64,000 nt of DNA from CAYZGU01 sp964478165 (GTDB lineage: Bacteria > Poribacteria > WGA-4E > JAJDTR01). Position 1 is the first letter of the stretch, and every line of letters begins with the position of its first letter. This document shows positions 46,314-55,447 of this stretch, one piece after another. The notes under the pieces are model-generated. The model made no database searches and was not told the origin of the DNA. It saw only the letters and a program-made list of their open reading frames with translations. Made by a program: the position numbers and the translations under genes. The DNA lies in assembly GCA_964478165.1 (NCBI GenBank), contig CAYZGU010000038.1, positions 1-64,000 on the forward strand. Reading direction: 5' to 3'.

Positions 46314-46379
46314 TTCTAGAATCATGTACCTTCTTCAAAAGAAGGCCTTAAGAATGAATGAATTCTGCATGTTCTAGAA
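46314..46379. repeat. Nested inverted repeats (branched hairpin)
   Basis: Outer arms TTCTAGAA plus CATG (46314-46326) pair with CATG plus TTCTAGAA (46368-46379) with a single bulge. Inside is a 7-bp hairpin, CCTTCTT (46329-46335) with AAGAAGG (46339-46345), and a 5-bp hairpin at 46351-46366. No T-tract follows. It may act as an RNA processing site or terminator-like structure after the first propeller gene. Confidence 0.55.
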
Positions 46380-46633
46380 GAACTCCACTTCTTTCATATT
46401 AGCAAGGAGTTTTTCGAGGTCCAGAAGTTGTAACCTATGCTAGAGTCCCGCCTCCAACCTTTGGCGGGATTTGGATTTCCGCAGAACAACATCCATAAAC
46501 GTTGTACAAAAATGAACTCTGAACCTACCTGGCTTGCCTATCCAAATACAATACGACCTGGTGTTTAGAAAAGTAATTATCAAAAAATATAAATCGAAGT
46601 TTTCAATGTCGCTAGCAGCATTACGTTGTGCCA

Positions 46634-46660
46634 TTGAACGTCAGCTCTAGCACCTATAAT
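46634..46660 (+). promoter_or_regulatory. Possible promoter of second TolB-like gene
   Basis: TTGAAC (46634-46639), 15 bp, TATAAT (46655-46660). The -10 is perfect; the spacing is short. Confidence 0.4.
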
Positions 46661-46732
46661 CTCGCACTACAAGGCTTGATTTGTGCGGGCAAATATGGAA
46701 CAATGATGAGTTTATCAAGGAGAATACGTAGC

Positions 46733-47818
46733 ATGCAAAGTTACATAAGACAACTCTGTGTGGTGCTTTCTGCTAGTCTTCTACTGAGCACTCTACTCGT
46801 GGCAATCGATGCAATTGCCATAGAGCCTCCAGAGAAAGCTCCGGATGTTGCTCGCATTGTATTTGTTTCCGATAGAAAAGGGAATAAGAATAAGGATATT
46901 TTTGCGATGGATGCCGATGGACAGAATGTCGACAGAATTACAAAACACGACAAGCAAGATATAACCCCTACGTGGTCGACAGATGGCACTCAAATTGTCT
47001 TTTCTTCCACTCGGGAACAACATTTTGAACGTATATACGTCATGGATAATGATGGCAAGAACATCTTTGTCATAACAGCAGGAAACCGAGACTTGTATCC
47101 TTCATGGTCACCCAACGAAAATTGGGTTGCGGCTGTGCACGCGCATGGTGCCGACAATTGGAATTTTGATGTCTGGATGGTCCGATATGCTGCAGATAAG
47201 AAGGGGGCCCCGGATGGGGAGCCATATCCATTCGCCAATCTCGGCGATGGCGACGGAACCACGAGTTTCCGACTCACATGGGACTCCGCACAAGATGAGA
47301 GCCCATCTTGGTCGCCAGATGGAAAACAGATTGCATGGACGAGCAACCGAACTGGCAATTACGACATCTGGGTAATGGACACTACCGGGAAAACCCAAGG
47401 CGCGAACAAGAAAAATCTCACCAAGCATCCGAAGGACGACAAAAGCCCGTCTTGGCAGCCACCGTTCGGTCTCAAACTTGTGTTCGAATCCGATCGTGAC
47501 GGAGATTCTGAAATTTATGTCATGGGACGAGACGGGGGTAACGTTAAACAATTAACAGCTAATGTCTTTGTCTGGGATGGTCATCCTACGTGGTCACCGG
47601 ATGGCAAACAGATCGCCTTTTCCACAAACCGTGATAGAAACAATGAGATCTACGTTATGGACGCTAGGGGGAATAATCCCACCAATCTGACCAATGACAA
47701 GGGCTTTGATGCGCAGCCTGACTGGTTCGATCCCAGAATCGCTTTTCCGGTTACCCCCAAAGCGAAACGCGCCATAACATGGGGCGAAATTAAACAATCA
47801 CGCCTTAAACAGAATTAG
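46733..47818 (+). CDS. Secreted TolB-like (PD40/WD40-like) beta-propeller with TTW-type tail
   Basis: 361 residues from the ATG at 46733, which has an AAGGAG site 10 nt upstream and aligns with the start of the paralogue at 45185; in-frame codons upstream to 46628 are unlikely to be translated. Signal peptide, then PD40 repeats nearly identical to those of the neighbour (TWSTDGTQIVFSSTRE, SWSPDGKQIAWTSNR, TWSPDGKQIAFSTNR). It ends KRAITWGEIKQSRLKQN. The two genes clearly arose by tandem duplication. The next LamG gene starts only 28 bp downstream, so this propeller and that LamG protein are likely co-expressed. Confidence 0.86.
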   Translation: MQSYIRQLCVVLSASLLLSTLLVAIDAIAIEPPEKAPDVARIVFVSDRKGNKNKDIFAMDADGQNVDRITKHDKQDITPTWSTDGTQIVFSSTREQHFERIYVMDNDGKNIFVITAGNRDLYPSWSPNENWVAAVHAHGADNWNFDVWMVRYAADKKGAPDGEPYPFANLGDGDGTTSFRLTWDSAQDESPSWSPDGKQIAWTSNRTGNYDIWVMDTTGKTQGANKKNLTKHPKDDKSPSWQPPFGLKLVFESDRDGDSEIYVMGRDGGNVKQLTANVFVWDGHPTWSPDGKQIAFSTNRDRNNEIYVMDARGNNPTNLTNDKGFDAQPDWFDPRIAFPVTPKAKRAITWGEIKQSRLKQN

Positions 47819-47846
47819 TTATTTTGTGGCATCGAGATTATGAATC

Positions 47847-48623
47847 ATGCGCAGAAATATCTACCGACTTGCAATCTTCATCATTGTCTACACTCTCGCG
47901 CTGCAACTTAGCCTTATTGCAGATCTTCGTGACGGCCTCGTTGCGTATTGGCCTCTCGATGAAGGAAGAGGGAATGTGATGGGCGATTTGGTCGCCCATC
48001 ATCATGGCGAAATCGATAAAGGCAGAGGCACGTGGACAGACGACGCTCAAAGCGGAAAAGCGTTCAACCTCAGGGGACAATCGCTTATCACGGTGGAAAA
48101 TACAAGAGATCTCGATGAGTTGGTGGATGGATTCACGATCGCCCATTGGATGAAGCCAACAAAGCCCGGTGCGATAATGGATAAATCGGCCAGTGATGTT
48201 GCAAGGATACAGTGGTACATACTCGGAGATCTACGACTCCATTGGGGAATTGGTAATAAGTCGGCCTTCGGAAAAGCCCTGCCTAATTTTGGAAAATGGT
48301 ATCATGTCGTCTGGTCGCACACGCCCAATAAAGCGAGCATTGTTTATCGCGACGGACAGGAAGTCGGAAACAGTGTCATGGGACAGACCCCTGCCACCCT
48401 CAAACCAGTGTACTTTGGGAACCGTTTACCGTGGGAAGGGCGGTCGGAATGGTTCAATGGGATTTTGGACGAGATCGCTTTCTGGAATCGACCATTGTCA
48501 CAAGACGAGGCTCAAGAAGTCATGGAGAAAGGAATTAGTTACCTCCTCACCGTTTCTCCACGTGAAAAGGTCGCGACTACTTGGGCGACGATTAGAATGC
48601 GTAGCGTTGCCAGAAACCCCTGA
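47847..48623 (+). CDS. Secreted LamG-domain protein with TTW tail
   Basis: 258 residues. Signal peptide (LAIFIIVYTLALQLSLIA), then LamG: GLVAYWPLDEGRGNVMGDLVA, FTIAHWMKP, KWYHVVWSH, SIVYRDGQEVG, EWFNGILDEIAFWNRPLS. It ends in VSPREKVATTWATIRMRSVARNP, the TTW tail with about eight extra residues. It lies 28 bp after the second propeller gene. Confidence 0.82.
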   Translation: MRRNIYRLAIFIIVYTLALQLSLIADLRDGLVAYWPLDEGRGNVMGDLVAHHHGEIDKGRGTWTDDAQSGKAFNLRGQSLITVENTRDLDELVDGFTIAHWMKPTKPGAIMDKSASDVARIQWYILGDLRLHWGIGNKSAFGKALPNFGKWYHVVWSHTPNKASIVYRDGQEVGNSVMGQTPATLKPVYFGNRLPWEGRSEWFNGILDEIAFWNRPLSQDEAQEVMEKGISYLLTVSPREKVATTWATIRMRSVARNP

Positions 48624-49174
48624 GATGTATCGAACAACATGGTCAATGGGAATCGATATATCAAATCCTCCCAGATTCCTGGATTGATTCAAATTATAAA
48701 ATGGATACGTTTCCATCCTGGGCTATCATATGATGATACTCGGTTCGACGGTCATGATCGCAGAGCGTCAGACACCTTTGGTTACAGAGGTTCAAGTGAT
48801 GGCTTCTCTGTCCTGGTCGGGTTTTCAAAAGGGAATGACGGCGAACCAACAGACTGTTGAATAAGATTTCATCCAGGGCGGCATTTCGGATACGTCTAGA
48901 TTCTAAAAGTTTAATCCTGTTGCGATCTAGACCTTAGCTACAATGAGTTGAAAATGCTATTAGTCAAAATCGTCCACAGTTAGCACCTAGGCTATTGATG
49001 AGTTCGGTTTTCTTACCATTAGAAACCTGTGCTTTCACTCTCTGCCAACTGACAGTGGTGCACAGGACATCGTTCAGACCTTTATGGGCAGTACACTGAG
49101 ACGATAACCCTACTGAAACGCGCACGTGCTTCGTCGACACACACGGGAGGGGGGGAAATTAAGAGAACAACGTC
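48624..49174. other. Intergenic stretch with no recognised gene
   Basis: About 550 bp. Nothing recognised apart from a G-rich ribosome-site-like stretch just before 49175. Confidence 0.35.
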
Positions 49175-49885
49175 ATGAGGAAAAACGTGGATTCCATGGA
49201 AGAATGCGTAAACCATTTCCAAACTTTCGGCTTTCTCATGTGTAATGGATTATTATCAACCAAGGAGCTGGAGGTGCTTTCTCAGACTTTTGACGAGGCA
49301 ATGAGAAAAGCGCGTAATGGAACAGTAAAACCTGAACTTCGCCGTGACGATCGTGGATATTCCGCAGTAAGACAACAGGTAAACAGCGACATACCGCCGT
49401 TCATCGCTTTCTTCGATTATGCCCCAGCTGTGTTCAATCCACTGTTGGCTGATGAACGCATTGTATCTATCTTCAGAAACCTGATGGATGACGATTTTGA
49501 GATAACTGTTACTTGAAGGAATCATTCATGCTGGGACAGCGGATGGCATCACGATAACATCACACGCGAAGGATACTTCACGATGCGTGCGGCAACCTAT
49601 CTAGATCGGCTTGGCCCCAAGAATGGCTGTCTCAGCGTTATCCGTGGAAGTCAGTTTACACAATTCCGAGACGCTCTGGGCACAGATGGGGACCTCCGAA
49701 GTATAGAATCCGGCAGAAAGTTGGGAACGTCGCCTGAAAATGTACCCGGTAGATTTAATCTCGTTAATGAGCCGGGTGATGTCCTATTCATGAATCACAA
49801 ACTGTATCACGCTGCCTTGAGTTCTAGCGCAGGCCGACGTGCAATCCACATCAACGCCAGTCAAAATATCCCACCCGAATCTTGA
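49175..49885 (+). pseudogene. Phytanoyl-CoA dioxygenase family gene interrupted by in-frame TGA
   Basis: One continuous frame of 236 codons plus stop encodes a PhyH-type Fe(II)/2-oxoglutarate dioxygenase, but codon 114 (49514-49516) is TGA. Before it: MRKNVDSMEECVNHFQTFGF and further PhyH N-terminal helices. After it, still in frame: GWHHDN with the His125-x-Asp127 iron motif, YLDRLGPKNGCLSVIRGSQ, and LFMNHKLYHAALSSSAGRRAIHI with the distal histidine (212) and an arginine for 2-oxoglutarate. All catalytic residues are in the second half, so a product stopping at codon 114 is inactive. Homologues have a conserved S-[DE]-G-N at this site, so TGA followed by AGG looks like either a point mutation or two compensating indels in GAA-GGA. 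Sequencing error is possible. Confidence 0.8.
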
Positions 49886-51015
49886 TTCCAAGTCGAATTG
49901 TGCCCTATTGACCCCTCTACAGACACCAGAAGTAGAAGCATGGGGTGGTATTATCAAGTAATCCTACAAGTCCGGAGTGTTGTGGTTTTAGTAGATTCAC
50001 GGCGCATCTTGCTCGGTTGAAGATAGCTTTGAATATTCTTAAACTCGAGTAAATGGGGCTATTGTCCATATCCACGCCATGTATGTGAGACTACGGCAAT
50101 CTTAACATACCCGATTGCAAAGTTTTTTCGGCGGAACATTTGACGTAATATGGTGCGCCCGGACCAATGAGACAAGGCGCATCATACTATCATTTGTTCA
50201 TTCTTAGTTTTCTGATATCCTAAGAAGTCTCGAATCTGTCACAACTAAATCCGCGGATAACCCATTAGAGGCCGAATGAGAGCACATCAAGCGCACGCGC
50301 TAGATTATGAGCGCTTGTGTCTTTAATCTCTGGCACGTCGATTCCGGTTAGAAAGCCAATGGAAGTGGACAATACTTAAGGCGAGTGTGGCAAGATAAAA
50401 TTTCCCGATTTCATACAAGAGCCTATGTCTGATAAACCGATCAAAGCATTCCCGGCTCATTGACACCGACAGTGTTTGCAAAATGGTGAAGGAACATTGA
50501 GGATAACCCGGAAGGCTGGAATTCTACGAACAGGGGAGACAAATGGTATTTTAAGCGTGCGCTTGAACTTGCAAATAACCCTTCTGGCGACATGTTCAAC
50601 ATCACCCATTGTGCCCACAGAGAGACATCACACTAGTAGAAGGCATTCGTGTTTTAGCCGAAGTCCTTCGGTCTTTCTTAAATTGTAAGCCCGAGGAAGA
50701 GTTGAGCATCGGAATGCCAGCTCGAGCATAACTTCGCGCGTCTATCTTCTTCTCCAAACCCGTCTGGGATTCAGTAATTGGAAACAACAGCAACGATACC
50801 TGAATAGCGTGGTCAAAGTTGGCGTCTAGCCGGAACAGTACCACGTGATCGCACTTCGAACACCTGCACATTCCATCGCCATTGATGAAAACAGGAGCGA
50901 ATGTCCGGATAGTCCATGCTGATACGTCAGAGCTCACAAACAGCTTAATAGTCTGCATTATTTCGTCAAGTCGACAGAAACACAGTTGCTTCTATTCCAA
51001 ATGTATGCGGGGCTA
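49886..51015. other. Long stretch without a recognised gene
   Basis: About 1.1 kb after the broken dioxygenase. A 118-codon minus frame (50602-50958) contains CRCSKC but resembles nothing I know. It may be decayed sequence. Confidence 0.4.
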
Positions 51016-52716
51016 TCACTCGCTTCCAATCTCCATTATAACGAGCTCCTGGTTTGCGGAGATGTTCTCAACAACTTGCGTTTGACCACTCGGCCAGAGG
51101 ATTTCTAGACGATCAACTTTCTCTGAATCGCCTAGCCCAAAGAAAACTCGAGGATCGTTGCTACAGAGATAACTGTATCCGGTGTGTACTTCATGAAACC
51201 AAGTTTGCTCTTCCGCAGTCACCCATACGCGCGCGCCTATTCCATCACGGTTGCTTTTTGTGCCGACCAATTTAATCCGCAACCAGTAACGATCATTTCC
51301 ACCATCGTTACGCAACAGATGTGCCGGTCCATTAGACCGCGTCACAACGATGTCCAGGTCGCCATCGTTGTCATAATCACCAAAAATTGCTGCGCGCCCC
51401 ACACCCTCCTGTTGAAAATATGTTCCAGAGACATCTGATACTTCTGTAAAAGTACCATCCCTATTATTTTGGAATAGTTGATCTGGTTCAGCATAGGTCA
51501 CGATGTTGGTAATCTGTTCGATGTTGTCACTAATATGTCCATTCGCGATGAAGAGATCGAGCCAACCATCGTTATCATAATCGAAGAAACCGGTTCCAAA
51601 CCCAAGGAATATATAGCTTTCTTTTCCAAGATTCACGTCGTAAACTACATCTGCAAACGTTCCATCTCCGTTATTTAGATAGAACGCGTTTGTTTCTTGC
51701 GAAAAGTTGATGACGAAGATGTCCAAAAACCCGTCGCGGTTGTAGTCCCCAGCGTCGACTCCCATGCTCGCCTGAGCGATACCGTCAAAGCTGTATGCAC
51801 AACCCGAAAAAAGACCCATTTCTGTAAAGGTGCCGTCGCCGTTATTGTAAAAAAGAAAGTTGGGTGTTGTGTCATTGGCGACGTAAAGGTCTGTCTCTTT
51901 ATCGTTGTTAAAATCCGCAGCAACAACCCCCAGTCCCTTTCCACTATGGGGTCCACTCACGTTGTCCAATCCTGCAGACGCCGTGATGTTCGTAAAGGTA
52001 CCATCTCCATTGTTGCGATAGAGTCGATCAGGTGCGCCAACAAAGTGTTCCGGATGACAATAGGTACGAATACCATGAATACCACAGGGACGGTGGCGAA
52101 AATCCAGTGAATAGTGAACATAATTGACCACATACAAATCTAGCCTTCCATCGCGATTGTAATCAAAGAAGGTCGCGCTGCTGCTCAATAGTTCATCCGC
52201 GACACCCGCAGCCTTGGCAACATCGGAGAAGGTACCGTCACCGTTATTTTTATAAAGCACATTCTGCCCAAAATTTGTTACATACAAGTCCGGATCCCCA
52301 TCGTTGTCATAATCTCCACAAGCTGCACCCATGCCATAATTTTCAAGATTGCCAACACCTGCCCGGGAAGTAACATCCGTGAACGTACCATCTCCATTGT
52401 TTCGATAGAGCACGCTGCCAAACAATTCCCTAGAACCTGTTAAATTACCACTGTTAACGAGATAGAGATCGAGATCTCCATCAGTGTCGTAGTCTAGGAA
52501 TGCGCCACCGGCACCCATTGTCTCAGGTAAATGATAGTTGCCCTTTGCTCCGTTCACGTGTTCAAACGTAATACCTGCTTCGAGGGTGACGTCGGAAAAT
52601 TGGACCTGACGATCATCGCTGTGGCCTATATCTGAGATCAGGATTAGGCCGAAAGGAAAAACACGTGATGCGAAGTCCCATAGCGTGTTCATCAACTGAC
52701 AAGATAGTGTCTTCAT
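51016..52716 (-). CDS. CRTAC1/ASPIC-UnbV protein with FG-GAP (VCBS) repeats
   Basis: 566 residues. N-terminal signal-like region, then a run of about seven FG-GAP/VCBS repeats, each carrying a calcium-binding D-x-D-x-D-G-x-x-D-L loop (FLDYDTDGDLDLYLVNSG, GDYDNDGDPDLYVTN, FFDYDNDGWLDLFIANG) and an alternating YRNNGDGTFTDV element. The last ~75 residues form an ASPIC/UnbV domain (GIGARVWVTAEEQTW, RLEILWPSGQTQVVEN). It is an extracellular integrin-alpha-like propeller. It is the third gene of an operon with TPR and SUMF1-domain proteins, 11 bp after the latter. Confidence 0.9.
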   Translation of the reverse strand: MKTLSCQLMNTLWDFASRVFPFGLILISDIGHSDDRQVQFSDVTLEAGITFEHVNGAKGNYHLPETMGAGGAFLDYDTDGDLDLYLVNSGNLTGSRELFGSVLYRNNGDGTFTDVTSRAGVGNLENYGMGAACGDYDNDGDPDLYVTNFGQNVLYKNNGDGTFSDVAKAAGVADELLSSSATFFDYNRDGRLDLYVVNYVHYSLDFRHRPCGIHGIRTYCHPEHFVGAPDRLYRNNGDGTFTNITASAGLDNVSGPHSGKGLGVVAADFNNDKETDLYVANDTTPNFLFYNNGDGTFTEMGLFSGCAYSFDGIAQASMGVDAGDYNRDGFLDIFVINFSQETNAFYLNNGDGTFADVVYDVNLGKESYIFLGFGTGFFDYDNDGWLDLFIANGHISDNIEQITNIVTYAEPDQLFQNNRDGTFTEVSDVSGTYFQQEGVGRAAIFGDYDNDGDLDIVVTRSNGPAHLLRNDGGNDRYWLRIKLVGTKSNRDGIGARVWVTAEEQTWFHEVHTGYSYLCSNDPRVFFGLGDSEKVDRLEILWPSGQTQVVENISANQELVIMEIGSE

Positions 52717-52727
52717 CTTAACGTATC

Positions 52728-53588
52728 CTATTTTACGTCCTTTACAAGGCGGAAACCAATAAAGCTAGTTCCAGCTGCGGGATAATGTCCCATGCGATGT
52801 GTACACTGTGTGAATTGCGCGCCATTTGCCCATGAGCCGCCGCGCACAACGCGTCGTCCGCCACGTTTGGGACCTTTCGGATTGTGAACGGTCCCCCAGT
52901 GGTAGTAAGATTCGGAATACCAATCCGCAACCCACTCCCAAACGTTCCCCGCCATATCGAAAGCGCCGTACGGACTTGCTCCAGTTGGATAAGTTCCTAC
53001 GGGAACAACTCCATTGGCATAACCATCTTCGCCTCTCCATACATTGGCATGATTTGTCTTTCCGCGAATTTGCATGGAAAATGCATTTCCCCAAGGCCAA
53101 GACCGCCCGTCAGTTCCCCGGGCTGCTTTTTCCCATTCTGCTTCAGTCGGAAGGCGCTTTCCAACCCGTTTTGCATAGGCAGCGGCATCTGACCAGGAAA
53201 TGCCTACCACTGGAGAATCTGGACTGGTTTTGGCAACCTGTGGCCAATCGTCTATATCGGTTTGATTCCCAAAACTGATAGGTGTATGCGCACTCTTCAC
53301 AGCACCATCGGCAAGCCAAAAAGCGTAATATTCGGCATTGGTAACCTCATGCTGACCTATGTAGTATGCGTCGAGAAAAACCTGGTGTGAAGGTTTTTCA
53401 TGAATTGCGCCATTGACATTTCCCATGACAAACTCACCTGCTGGGATAAGGACCATCCCAGCAGGTTTATGTGATGGCTTCGAAAACACCAGACCCCCGT
53501 CTGTAGAGAGCAATTGGGAGAAGGGAAACAGCATGACAAATATTAAGGTGAGGAGCATACGAAGGCTCCATAATCCGCGTAGGTTCAT
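52728..53588 (-). CDS. Secreted SUMF1/FGE-like domain protein
   Basis: 286 residues. Signal peptide (LLTLIFVMLFPFSQLLS), then a complete formylglycine-generating-enzyme-sulfatase fold: MVLIPAGEFVMGN, EVTNAEYYAFW, PVVGISWSDAAAYAKRVGKRLPTEAEWEKAARG, GAFDMAGNVWEWVADWY and RRVVRGGSWANG. Of the two active-site cysteines of true FGE only the second has a counterpart (FTQCTHR); the first position in RGGSWANG is not cysteine. It is thus probably not an FGE but a binding or other SUMF1-fold protein. The start overlaps the TPR gene's stop by 4 bp (ATGA). Confidence 0.9.
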   Translation of the reverse strand: MNLRGLWSLRMLLTLIFVMLFPFSQLLSTDGGLVFSKPSHKPAGMVLIPAGEFVMGNVNGAIHEKPSHQVFLDAYYIGQHEVTNAEYYAFWLADGAVKSAHTPISFGNQTDIDDWPQVAKTSPDSPVVGISWSDAAAYAKRVGKRLPTEAEWEKAARGTDGRSWPWGNAFSMQIRGKTNHANVWRGEDGYANGVVPVGTYPTGASPYGAFDMAGNVWEWVADWYSESYYHWGTVHNPKGPKRGGRRVVRGGSWANGAQFTQCTHRMGHYPAAGTSFIGFRLVKDVK

Positions 53589-54781
53589 TTATTCTGAGAC
53601 TGTAGTTCTTGATAACGTTGGTATGTTTCTACCGATTTTGTGTCCGCTCCAGAACGTTTGTAAGCCTTCGCCAAGCTCGCGTAAAATCGCGAATTCGTCG
53701 GGTTCAAACCGATTGCCGCTTCAAATTCGAGAATCGCTTCGCTAACATAACCCAACATGTAATAAACGAGGCCAAGACTGTGCCGGTATTCGGGCATGTC
53801 AGGACGGCGTTGAACAATACGGCTATAGATTTGAAGGGCCTTTTTGTACCTCTTCAGCTGGGCATAGACATAACCAAGCGCCTCGGAACACCGGTCTTCT
53901 TCCGGCTTCAGCGCAACACACCTTTCAAGAGCCGTCGTGGCGGTATCCCACTCACGCCGTTCCAAATGAAGCAAACCTAACTGCCGCCAGCCTTCAGGAT
54001 CCCGTGGTCGACGCCTTACCATAAGCTCAAGTTGTTTTATCTGTTCTCCTTGCACTCGCAATTTCTCAAAGGTTAGCAATGCTTTTTTTGCATCTGCGTA
54101 GTTTCCAGTACGCACAAAACAGTTTCCGAGATTAAAGTACCCTTGGGCGTGCAGCGGATTGTCTTCGAGCAAATGGCTGAAGTGCAAACTTGCGGCTTTG
54201 AACTCTCCCTTGCGAAAGCAAGCCAAGCCGAGATTGTATATGGCTTCTGGATGGGTAGGATTAAGTTCAAGGGCTTGTTGAAGCTGAATCTTTGACTCAT
54301 CAATACGATTCTGACGGAGATAAGCTATTCCCAAAAGCCGTCGCGCTCGTTCGTCGTTCGGGTGCAGATGGACAGCCTTCTGAAGTAGTGGAATTGACTT
54401 ATCTACACTACCTAACGCGTTCAAATACGCTTCGCCGAGTTCCCCATAGACTTCCAAGTAGTTCGGATCGGCTTTGATGGCAGCCTGAAACGATTGAATG
54501 GCCTCTTTCCAGTGCCCGCGTATCCCATGAAGGATGCCGAGATAGGCATGTGCATCTGCTAGTGTACCATCAATAGCAACCGCACTTTGAAATGCCGAAA
54601 TGGCCTTTTCTTGGTCACCAAGGAAGGCACTTCGCAATCCCTCATCGTAAAGGACAAGCGCTTCTTGATCCACGCTAAATCCGTTCAACGGCCATAACAG
54701 GAGTACACACGCTACAAATACTAGCGCAGCATCCCTAAATTTCAGAAGGTTGCGAGGCCATTTTTGCATAGGATCTTTCAT
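53585..54781 (-). CDS. Secreted TPR protein
   Basis: 398 residues. A hydrophobic N-terminal segment (DAALVFVACVLLLWPLNGFS) is followed by about ten tetratricopeptide repeats with the W/Y-LG-Y/A-F-P pattern (AISAFQSAVAIDGTLADAHA, AIQSFQAAIKADPNYLEVYG, LQQALELNPTHPEAIYNLG). It is likely a periplasmic scaffold for the SUMF1- and FG-GAP-domain proteins encoded just downstream, with which it is translationally coupled. Upstream, the decayed VOC frame stops 4 bp before this start. Confidence 0.88.
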   Translation of the reverse strand: MKDPMQKWPRNLLKFRDAALVFVACVLLLWPLNGFSVDQEALVLYDEGLRSAFLGDQEKAISAFQSAVAIDGTLADAHAYLGILHGIRGHWKEAIQSFQAAIKADPNYLEVYGELGEAYLNALGSVDKSIPLLQKAVHLHPNDERARRLLGIAYLRQNRIDESKIQLQQALELNPTHPEAIYNLGLACFRKGEFKAASLHFSHLLEDNPLHAQGYFNLGNCFVRTGNYADAKKALLTFEKLRVQGEQIKQLELMVRRRPRDPEGWRQLGLLHLERREWDTATTALERCVALKPEEDRCSEALGYVYAQLKRYKKALQIYSRIVQRRPDMPEYRHSLGLVYYMLGYVSEAILEFEAAIGLNPTNSRFYASLAKAYKRSGADTKSVETYQRYQELQSQNK

Positions 54782-54785
54782 TCTT

Positions 54786-55398
54786 CTATCGGAGTTTTGC
54801 TGAGGCGCAAGAACTAGTAGAGTTCATCAGGAAGACCATACCGAAGGTCAATGCGATTCGCCGGAAGAAGCGAGCTCTGCCCCCCCAATTCTGGAATGAA
54901 TTGTGCTTACCACAGAGCCATAGAAACAGTTCGGCATCGCTTAATTTGGTCAGTCGTTTGTAATTCAGGGAATGGAATCTGGGCAGTCCATAATTAAAAT
55001 TTCGCCTGAGCCTAGACTTCGGACACCAAGTTCCGTTAATCTCAACAATCTCGAAAATCCAACCACTGGGTGAACGCATGAACACCACACGTCGTTCGCC
55101 AAATCCGGCTTGTACTTCAGCTACAGCTCCGATTTCCAGCGATGTGACAACATCTGCATCAAAACTGTTGCTCACGTAGACGTAAGTGTGTTACACCGAA
55201 AGGCAATGACTCACCAAGCACGTCTTCGTAAACCATCTTCTCAGCTAAGTGCAGGTACTTATCTCCCATTCTTACCAATGGCAAACGAAATCGCTCACCG
55301 CCTAATTCCAGGGTCTCATCAAGTACAATCTCGTTGGCCAGTCGTCGATGAAACTTCAACTCTCGATCAAGGGAAGATACTTTTATGCCAATCGTCAT
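54786..55398 (-). pseudogene. Frameshifted VOC (glyoxalase/dioxygenase fold) gene
   Basis: Two overlapping minus frames together make one vicinal-oxygen-chelate protein. The first (55398-55159) has the N-terminal half, MTIGIKVSSLDRELKFHRR with LVRMGDKYLHL; the second (from 55175) continues with SFDADVV, EVQAGFGERRVVFMRSPSGWIFEIVEI, the typical second-module end. The frame changes by one base near 55160-55175, without a homopolymer run that would suggest programmed slippage. Homology ends near 55040; the second frame then runs on to 54786 without resemblance. Either a real pseudogene or a sequencing error. It lies 49 bp downstream of GH32. Confidence 0.65.
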
Positions 55399-55447
55399 AT
55401 TCCGTTAGCATTGGTGCTTCTCCTATCTTAGATGTCTACTAACAACT

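Larger units (their letters stand above)
46280..46732. other. Intergenic region with inverted repeats and promoter
   Basis: Separates the two TolB-like paralogues. It contains the nested inverted repeats at 46314-46379 and a promoter at 46634-46660. Confidence 0.4.

Noticed and set aside
49505..49560. Selenocysteine reading of the TGA in the dioxygenase gene
   Set aside because: No convincing SECIS hairpin follows, and homologues have an acidic residue, not cysteine, at this site. Kept only as a testable alternative.
50602..50958. 118-codon minus frame with CRCSKC motif
   Set aside because: No ribosome site, no recognisable domain, and lies in a region of similar random frames; a chance frame is more likely.
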